A stretch of 12,770 nucleotides of DNA, taken from assembly GCA_031267115.1 (NCBI GenBank), contig JAIRZS010000256.1, positions 1 to 12,770 of the forward strand, written 5' to 3'. Source of the DNA: Treponema sp. Its GTDB lineage: Bacteria; Spirochaetota; Spirochaetia; Treponematales; Breznakiellaceae. Within the stretch, counting starts at the first letter, position 1. Every line of letters begins with the position of its first letter. This document shows positions 5,883-11,036 of the stretch, in pieces. Both the position numbers and the translations under genes were made by a program. The notes beneath the pieces are model-generated. The model ran no database searches, was not told the DNA's origin, and worked only from the letters and a program-made list of their open reading frames with translations.

Positions 5883-7095
5883 TAAAATCCCTTCCGATTA
5901 TTAAGGTAAAATCGGCTTTGTATTCCAGATTTTGCAGATCAATCCCGATATCCGAGACCGGATCGTCGGAAACTCGCGATTCAAAATGAATATTCTCGCA
6001 GCGGATAATATCCGCAAATATCTCGGCCATATCCTGAAAGCCTGAGCGGTCGACGATCTGCGTATCCCAGTAATCGCTGCGATCCGCGTTGCCGATAGCG
6101 ATCACGTCATAACCGAAACTTCTGAGCAGTTCGGCGGTACGCCCCGCAAGGCCGATGGTGTTAGTCCCGTTGAGTATCTCCACGGTGAAAACCCGCTCGG
6201 TAAGGTCCCCCTCAAGGCGGCGGGTCAGGGAACCCAGGGACTGGCGGACAATTTCCTTGATAAGGCTGCCGTCATAGTAGGGGAAAAGCAGCGCCTGGCC
6301 GGAAACTTCCCGCACATTGCCGCCCACAGTCTGGATATTTATCCGGTCGGTGTCTATCGCCGCCAGTTCGCTGAAAAAACGGGCCTGCAGGCGGGCGGAC
6401 ATGCCGGTCCTGATCATGGTGTGGAACTGGGAAGCGGCCTCGGAATTCCTCAGTATCGCGTTCTGCTCCCCTAGGCGCTTGAGCAGCGCAAGAAAAAAGC
6501 GCTGCCGCCGGAAACTAAGCTGATCGGGATCTTCGTCGGGAAGCTGGTAGTTGATGTAGGAGCGGGCCTTGTCCCCGTCAAGGCGGGCCAGCCCTGAGGG
6601 GAAAAAAACCATATTCCCCGTATCGTAAACCGCCACCCGGGCCGGAATAAAAATTTCCACCCCCCCGATAAGATCCACCATCCTTCCCAGCTGTTCGGTG
6701 TTATTGATCACCGAAAAACTGATCTCAATACCCAAAAGGCCCTCGATCTCGGCCTCGAACGGGGAAATTCTATCGGGATCGTAGATCGCGGCGATCCTGT
6801 CCACCCGGTTGATACCCCTCAGTATCAACCCTACCGAACCGGGAATATCGAAGACCGCCGCCTTTCCCGTATCTCGGTAGTACATCAGCACATAAGACGC
6901 GAGGGGTTTGCCCCGGTCCTCTATAACGAACAGGGTGTTAATAACCCTGTCCCCGGAGAGGACCTCCTCTATGGGGTCCTGCCGCAGATAGGTAAGGGCA
7001 AAGACGATCCCCCCCGCCAGAAAAACAACGATAAGGATGATGAGGATAAAGCTGGCGTCGAAACCCCCGGCGGGCCGGATATTCCTGCCAATCAT
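5857..7095 (-). CDS. LytR-CpsA-Psr (LCP) domain protein with LytR_C tail
   Basis: Predicted single-pass membrane protein of 412 residues: short N-terminus, membrane helix about 16-37, external LCP domain about 50-215, LytR_C domain about 303-405 (VEILNGTNTIGLAGRTAELL, then DFTLIIGRDF). LCP landmarks kept are LIGGVEIFIP (142-151), ARLDGDKARSYINY (170-183) and FRRQRFFLALL (195-205). LCP enzymes usually transfer lipid-linked glycopolymers to peptidoglycan. The segment that normally reads SIPRDT is DIPGSV here (83-88), lacking its Arg and Asp, so catalytic activity is doubtful. The ATG overlaps the nadD-yqeK stop by four bases, and the 3' end overlaps rsfS by 26. The older label 'transcriptional regulator' for this family is misleading. 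Confidence 0.88.
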   Translation of the reverse strand: MIGRNIRPAGGFDASFILIILIVVFLAGGIVFALTYLRQDPIEEVLSGDRVINTLFVIEDRGKPLASYVLMYYRDTGKAAVFDIPGSVGLILRGINRVDRIAAIYDPDRISPFEAEIEGLLGIEISFSVINNTEQLGRMVDLIGGVEIFIPARVAVYDTGNMVFFPSGLARLDGDKARSYINYQLPDEDPDQLSFRRQRFFLALLKRLGEQNAILRNSEAASQFHTMIRTGMSARLQARFFSELAAIDTDRINIQTVGGNVREVSGQALLFPYYDGSLIKEIVRQSLGSLTRRLEGDLTERVFTVEILNGTNTIGLAGRTAELLRSFGYDVIAIGNADRSDYWDTQIVDRSGFQDMAEIFADIIRCENIHFESRVSDDPVSDIGIDLQNLEYKADFTLIIGRDFNGRYVTGG

Positions 7096-8327
7096 GAATC
7101 CCCCTTCTTTTCCATGGTTTCAAGAAGCCCCCTGGTATCTTCGGAAAGGTCGAGCTTCCGGGAACGGAGGTAAGCCACCGTATCCTTCACTACCGAGGCA
7201 AAGAGGCTGTCCAGGCTTCCCCCGAATCCTCCCCCGCCCCCCTGATCCGCGCCGCCCCTGTTCATCTGATCGTTTCTCCGGGTAGGTTCGATCTTATCGG
7301 CAATATAAACGATCTTTTCAAGCGGCCCCATAGAAGAACTCCCTGCGGTATGATCCCGGACCGCGGCAAGCACTTCCCTGTCGGTAATGCCGAAACATTC
7401 CCGGAGCAGGGTTGCCCCGGCGCGGGCATGGAGCAGGGAGGGTTTTTTCCGTTCCAGGGCGGAAAGCGGTTTCCCGTCCTTTTTCGCAAAGCGCTTTAAC
7501 TCATTCTCGCCCATCGACTTGGCGATATCGTGGGCAATCCCCGCGAGGTAGCCCCGATCCGGGTCCTGGCCGAAACGGGCGCAGAGTTCCCAGGCCAGCG
7601 CCGCCACCGCCCTTGAATGCAAAAACCGGGAAGGGCTTACCAGGGAACGGACCGCGTCCTCAATCCGGGCAATCTCCGCCCTTGCCGCGCCTTTGGCCCG
7701 CAACGCAGGGTTTTTCCGCGCCCCGCCGGCCGGCCCCGCGGATTCCGCCCCCTCCGGCCTATAGCCGTAAAGCCCGCGATCCTCGATGATAAAACGCGCC
7801 CCCTCGGGGATCAGGTAGCGCCAGCTACCGCCGCCCTGGATACGGGAACGTATGTCCCTGGAAGAAATGTCCAAAATCGCGTTATCAAGCTGCCTGTAGG
7901 GATAGGGGAAAGAAACAGGTTTCGAGGAAAAGCGGCGGGCGATAATAATATCCGCAAGGGCGATAATCTTCCCGTAGTCGCGCCAGCCGGTAAAGCCCTC
8001 CGCCAAATCGTCGCCCAGGATAAGGCCGGGCTTCCCCTCCGGACAGTACCGGCCTATGATGTCGGCGATTGTGTCGATTGTATAAGAAACGCCCTCCCGC
8101 CGGATCTCGCAGTCGTCAACGGCAAAACAAGGATCCGCGGGCGCCGAAGCCGCGAGCATGTCCAGCCTGTCCTGGGGCGCAACGTCCCGGACGCCGGGCT
8201 TAAAAGGAGAACTATAGGCGGGAACCAAAACAAGCCGGTCATAGCCCATTTTCAGGGCGGATTCGGCCAGATACAAATGTCCCAGGTGAACGGGATTAAA
8301 ACTTCCCCCCAGGATCGCCAGCTTCAC
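7092..8327 (-). CDS. nadD: NadD-YqeK fusion: nicotinate-nucleotide adenylyltransferase plus HD-domain Ap4A hydrolase-like domain
   Basis: Two enzymes in one 411-residue chain. The NadD half (1 to about 190) makes deamido-NAD from nicotinate mononucleotide and ATP; it shows LGGSFNPVHLGH (6-17) and ISSRDIRSRI (154-163). An Ala/Gly-rich linker (about 191-215) leads to a YqeK-type HD domain: H237, HD at 266-267, H300 (LLHARAG), H326 (RDHT) and D344 (ADKIEP). YqeK proteins hydrolyse diadenosine tetraphosphate. A Gly-rich insert (358-370) follows IEPTRR. I prefer the GTG at 8325-8327, since NadD normally begins right before the first strand and GGAGGA lies 11 bases upstream. A TTG at 8349-8351 would add eight residues. 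nadD and yqeK are adjacent separate genes in Bacillus. Confidence 0.93.
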   Translation of the reverse strand: MKLAILGGSFNPVHLGHLYLAESALKMGYDRLVLVPAYSSPFKPGVRDVAPQDRLDMLAASAPADPCFAVDDCEIRREGVSYTIDTIADIIGRYCPEGKPGLILGDDLAEGFTGWRDYGKIIALADIIIARRFSSKPVSFPYPYRQLDNAILDISSRDIRSRIQGGGSWRYLIPEGARFIIEDRGLYGYRPEGAESAGPAGGARKNPALRAKGAARAEIARIEDAVRSLVSPSRFLHSRAVAALAWELCARFGQDPDRGYLAGIAHDIAKSMGENELKRFAKKDGKPLSALERKKPSLLHARAGATLLRECFGITDREVLAAVRDHTAGSSSMGPLEKIVYIADKIEPTRRNDQMNRGGADQGGGGGFGGSLDSLFASVVKDTVAYLRSRKLDLSEDTRGLLETMEKKGDS

Positions 8328-8391
8328 GGTCCCTTGCTTCCTCCTCTGCAAACCAGCATACTACCCGGCAGTTTATTGCGGGTATTCAGCC

Positions 8392-8556
8392 GGGGGGGAA
8401 GCCTCCCCCCCCGCTCCAGCCTCGCCGCCTGCGGCGTCAAGTCTTACGCTCCCCCCTCTGCGGGGGCAGACGGCCGCCCGCTTTCCGCCCCCGCAACGCC
8501 CCTGGGCCTGGCGACGCAACGCCCCCAGGGCCAGGCAGAGCAACACCCGGCTCTGC
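8392..8556. repeat. GC-rich hairpin cluster in the obgE to nadD-yqeK gap
   Basis: The 246-base gap contains five palindromes: G-run/C-run 8392-8398/8405-8411; CGCCGC/GCGGCG 8423-8428/8431-8436; CCCCC/GGGGG around 8452-8466; an 11-bp stem with one mismatch 8501-8511/8525-8535; GCAGAGC/GCTCTGC 8535-8541/8550-8556. A 10-base direct repeat GCAACGCCCC occurs at 8493-8502 and 8516-8525. No T-run follows any stem on the minus strand. No gene is supported; the 62-codon open frame here mirrors the palindromes. Confidence 0.8.
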
Positions 8557-8573
8557 GCCACGCGGTCGGGCAG

Positions 8574-9584
8574 CTACATGCCGTCAATACTATTCACCAT
8601 CCCGCCAATAGCCCGGGCAAGCTCGCCGATACCGTCCCCGGAAAAAACCGAAATCCCGAACAGGCGCTCCTCCGGGTATTTTTCCCGCAGTTCCCCAAGC
8701 CGTTCCGCAGTCCCCTCAAGATCGGCCTTGGTCCCCACAAGGATACGTTTTTTCCCGGTCAACTCCGGCGAAAAAGCCTTAAGTTCATTATATACAATAT
8801 CAAAAGCATTGGAATAGGAGTCGTCGCCCAGATCGATTAAAAAAAGCAGGCCCGAGGTACGGGAAATATGCTTCAGAAAACGAAGCCCGAGCCCCGCCCC
8901 TCCCGAAGCGCCCTCGATAAGCCCCGGAATATCGGCCAGCACTATGTCCCTCTCGTCCCCGCCGCCCGCTCCCAAGGTCAGTACCCCCAGGTTGGGGATC
9001 TTCGTGGTAAAGGGATAGGGCGCTATTTTAGGCCGGGCGTTGGTAAACCTTTCCAGGAGCGAGGATTTTCCCGCATTGGGAAGCCCCACAAGGCCTATAT
9101 CCGCGAGAACCCGCAGCTCCACCCTGAGCCGCCGGGTTAGGCCCGGTTTTCCGGGCAGGGCTTTCCGGGGCGCCTGGTTCACCGGGGACTTGAAGCGGGT
9201 ATTGCCCCAGCCGCCGTTCCCACCTTTAAGGAACACAAAACACCCCGTGTCCTTTCCAAAGTCCCGGACAAGCTCCCCGCTGTCCGCGTCCCGGACTACC
9301 GTACCCGGCGGAACCGGCACCACCGCGTCCTCTCCGTCCCGGCCGAAACGCTGGGAACCTTCCCCGTCCCGGCCATTCCCGGCCTTGAACGACTGCCGGT
9401 AACGCAGGTGGGACAGGGTCCGCAGATTCCGCCTTACCTCGAAGATCAAATCGCCGCCCCGGCCGCCGTCGCCCCCGGAAGGGCCGCCTTTCGGGACAAA
9501 TTTCTCCCGCCTGAAGGCAACACAGCCGTTGCCCCCATGCCCGGAGGATACCTCTATAAAGGCTTCGTCCGCGAATTTTTCCAT
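8574..9584 (-). CDS. obgE: Obg family GTPase (50S assembly / stress)
   Basis: Essential GTPase acting late in 50S subunit assembly. The 336-residue chain has the glycine-rich Obg fold at about 1-157 (GHGGNGCVAFRREKFVPKGGP, KGGNGGWGN) and the G domain after it: P-loop GLPNAGKSS (167-175), switch I PFTTK (191-195), DIPG (218-221), TKAD (285-288, usual form NKxD) and SVFSG (312-316). There is no C-terminal OCT domain, so it is the short form. The ATG at 9582-9584 is 23 bases after rpmA and lacks a Shine-Dalgarno sequence; instead a GGCGCCGGCGCC palindrome lies just upstream. The rplU-rpmA-obgE order is common across bacteria. Confidence 0.97.
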   Translation of the reverse strand: MEKFADEAFIEVSSGHGGNGCVAFRREKFVPKGGPSGGDGGRGGDLIFEVRRNLRTLSHLRYRQSFKAGNGRDGEGSQRFGRDGEDAVVPVPPGTVVRDADSGELVRDFGKDTGCFVFLKGGNGGWGNTRFKSPVNQAPRKALPGKPGLTRRLRVELRVLADIGLVGLPNAGKSSLLERFTNARPKIAPYPFTTKIPNLGVLTLGAGGGDERDIVLADIPGLIEGASGGAGLGLRFLKHISRTSGLLFLIDLGDDSYSNAFDIVYNELKAFSPELTGKKRILVGTKADLEGTAERLGELREKYPEERLFGISVFSGDGIGELARAIGGMVNSIDGM

Positions 9585-9607
9585 AAACGGCGCCGGCGCC
9601 GGTCAGC

Positions 9608-9865
9608 CTACCCCTCTACGGGGATGACGCCGGCAAGTTTGCGGCCGCGGCGCTGGGTAAAGCTGACTTTGCCGTCCGTCAGGGCGAAAAGCGTGTAATC
9701 CCCGCCAAGGCCTACATTGGGCCCGGGGTGGATCTTCGTACCCCGCTGCCGCACAATAATGGTCCCCGCCTTAACCGCGGTTCCCGCCGATGCTTTTACT
9801 CCAAGGTACTGGGGGTTGGAATCCCGTCCGTTTTTCGCGCCGCTGCCGCCCCGTTTCCGTGCCAT
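9608..9865 (-). CDS. rpmA: 50S ribosomal protein bL27
   Basis: Large-subunit protein whose N-terminus reaches the peptidyl-transferase centre. The 85 residues show the family pattern: MARKRGGSGAKNGRDSNPQ, LGVKASAGTAVKAGTIIVRQRGT, HPGPNVGLGGDYTLFAL. The ATG has GGAGG 7 bases upstream. The start is firm: the same frame meets the prp stop codon only eight codons upstream and contains no other start. The protein therefore begins directly with the short processed-like N-terminus and has no cleavable hydrophobic extension, although a Prp protease gene is immediately upstream. Confidence 0.98.
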   Translation of the reverse strand: MARKRGGSGAKNGRDSNPQYLGVKASAGTAVKAGTIIVRQRGTKIHPGPNVGLGGDYTLFALTDGKVSFTQRRGRKLAGVIPVEG

Positions 9866-9889
9866 TCCGATTCCTCCGTCAAGCCGGGA

Positions 9890-10219
9890 TCATCCCCGGC
9901 GTATAATTAGTTTTACGTGTTCCGGGTACATCCCGGCAACCGAAGAGAGGCCGTCCATTAAAAAAGCCCCGCAGGCCGCAAGGAATTCCCTTCCCGCCTC
10001 CTGGTATTCGGTTTCCATCCGGAAAACACCACGTTCCGGAGCGCCGCCCCGGAGAATTATCCCTTCCCGTCCGGAAAGGACCCTGAAAGCCGTGCGGGTT
10101 AAAATCGAAACGGCGGCGCAGACCAGGTCGTACCCCGCCGGGCCCGCCATGGCGTGGCCCCTGACTTCGCAGGACCTGAGGAGGCCCGCCCCGTCAAAAG
10201 CCGCGTTAATCCCGATCAT
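9890..10219 (-). CDS. prp: Ribosomal-processing cysteine protease Prp (YsxB/DUF464 family)
   Basis: In Firmicutes Prp trims the N-terminal extension of bL27. The 109-residue product keeps the catalytic pair: His22 in RGHAM and Cys34 in DLVCAAVS, at the same positions I recall for S. aureus Prp. Length and position between rplU and rpmA are typical. The ATG overlaps the rplU stop by four bases (ATGA). The rpmA start is 24 bases beyond its stop. No target motif is visible on the neighbouring bL27, so its substrate here is unclear. Confidence 0.93.
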   Translation of the reverse strand: MIGINAAFDGAGLLRSCEVRGHAMAGPAGYDLVCAAVSILTRTAFRVLSGREGIILRGGAPERGVFRMETEYQEAGREFLAACGAFLMDGLSSVAGMYPEHVKLIIRRG

Positions 10220-10539
10220 GCCCCGATAATATCTTCAATTTTGATTACAGAATACTGCTGGCGATGGCCCTGCTTCCGGCGGTAATCCTTCTTGGGCATA
10301 TACTTGAAGACGATGATCTTCTTGTCTTTCCCGTGGCTTTCCACTTTGGCCGAAACCTTCACACCCTCGACATAGGGGGAACCTACCGTTACCAGTCCGT
10401 CCGCCTCGCCTGCCGAGAGGAGAAGCACCGTATCAATTTCCAGGGCGGAACCGGGTTCGGCGTCGATCCGGTCAACTTTTAGCAGGGCGCCCTTCTCGGC
10501 TTTGTACTGCCTGCCTTTGAACTCAACCAATACGTACAT
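10216..10539 (-). CDS. rplU: 50S ribosomal protein bL21
   Basis: Large-subunit 23S rRNA-binding protein, 107 residues, near normal length. Diagnostic stretches are MYVLVEFKGRQYKAEKG at the start, VDRIDAEPGS, VGSPYVEGVKVSAKVESHGKDKKIIVFKY, and the basic KKDYRRKQGHRQQYSVIKI near the end. The ATG has AAGGA 6 bases upstream. It heads the ribosome-assembly operon. Its predicted promoter is about 210 bases upstream, leaving a long leader with four strong hairpins. Confidence 0.98.
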   Translation of the reverse strand: MYVLVEFKGRQYKAEKGALLKVDRIDAEPGSALEIDTVLLLSAGEADGLVTVGSPYVEGVKVSAKVESHGKDKKIIVFKYMPKKDYRRKQGHRQQYSVIKIEDIIGA

Positions 10540-10589
10540 AAAGAATCCTTAAAAACGCGATATAATAAATTAACATAACTACTCAGTCG

Positions 10590-10703
10590 GGGGGCTAAAG
10601 CCCCCGCTTCGCAAAAAGTCTTGTCAAGACTTTTTGCCATATCCGGTTGAACGAGGGGGCCTGGACCCCCTCCGCTCGAAAAAAACTATCATTTTTTTCG
10701 AGC
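10590..10703 (-). repeat. Four-hairpin leader region of rplU
   Basis: Back-to-back palindromes between the predicted promoter and rplU: 10590-10596/10599-10605 (7 bp); a perfect 12-bp stem 10611-10622/10626-10637, loop GTC; 7-bp GAGGGGG/CCCCCTC 10653-10659/10666-10672; a perfect 12-bp stem 10674-10685/10686-10691 loop/10692-10703. The second resembles a bidirectional intrinsic terminator: GTCTT/AAGAC flanked by A5 and T5. Neither copy of the 115-bp element resembles it in sequence. Confidence 0.85.
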
Positions 10704-10754
10704 TACCCCCGCTTGACATTTATTGGCAAGTGATAGACTGAATAGTTACAGACT

Positions 10755-10783
10755 AACCTAGCATATCAGGGAAAAAAGGTCAA
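10755..10783 (-). promoter_or_regulatory. Promoter of the rplU operon
   Basis: On the minus strand: -35 TTGACC (10778-10783), exactly 17 bases, -10 TAGGTT (10755-10760) preceded by TGC, an extended -10. The -35 lies within the 9-bp duplicated target of the adjacent miniature element, so the insertion left the core promoter intact but replaced everything upstream of it. Confidence 0.58.
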
Positions 10784-10786
10784 GGC

Positions 10787-10995
10787 CAGTAATTCTCAGT
10801 TCAGCAATTCTCAGTTTACCCCATCATCGTTGACGAGGTCCCCTGCTAAGTATGCAAAACTACGCCAATTATGAAAAAAAAGAACCGCAAGGTCGAAGAA
10901 AGAGGTCAAAAAAGGATTTTTAAGCAAAAACTTATTCGACTTTTTTGACTTCGTGGTAAAAATTCGGCCATATTTTTCTAAACTGAGAATTGCTG
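10787..10995. mobile_element. 209-bp MITE-like element with terminal inverted repeats and 9-bp target duplication
   Basis: GGTCAAGGC occurs at 10778-10786 and again at 10996-11004, directly abutting both ends of the interval. The ends are inverted: CAGTAATTCTCAGTT (10787-10801) matches the reverse complement of the right end at 14 of 15. A tandem second copy just inside (10802-10818) is a perfect 17-bp match to 10979-10995. No transposase is encoded; the interior contains the 65-bp dispersed repeat. This is the pattern of a non-autonomous transposable element. Confidence 0.82.
10901..10965 (-). repeat. 65-bp dispersed repeat, copy 2 (inside the MITE-like element)
   Basis: Reverse complement matches 4654-4718 at 57 of 65 positions without gaps. 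On the plus strand the reading SKNLFDFFDF is shared with copy 1, with only a few substitutions, but no start signal supports translation in either copy. Confidence 0.88.
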
Positions 10996-11036
10996 GGTCA
11001 AGGCAGAAATATGGCAAGCGCGACAAACGCATAGAA

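Noticed and set aside
7617..8840. 407-codon plus-strand frame spanning nadD-yqeK and obgE
   Set aside because: It covers parts of two recognised genes and a hairpin gap on the other strand; its composition is that of antisense GC-rich DNA and no family motif is seen.
10713..10733. Plus-strand TTGACA with a TAGACT downstream as a promoter
   Set aside because: Spacing is only 15 bases, the -10 is poor, and no plus-strand gene follows.
10811..11032. 73-codon minus-strand frame between argS and rplU
   Set aside because: It lies across the MITE-like element and both of its terminal repeats, with no ribosome site. The corresponding strand in the other 65-bp copy does not keep this reading.
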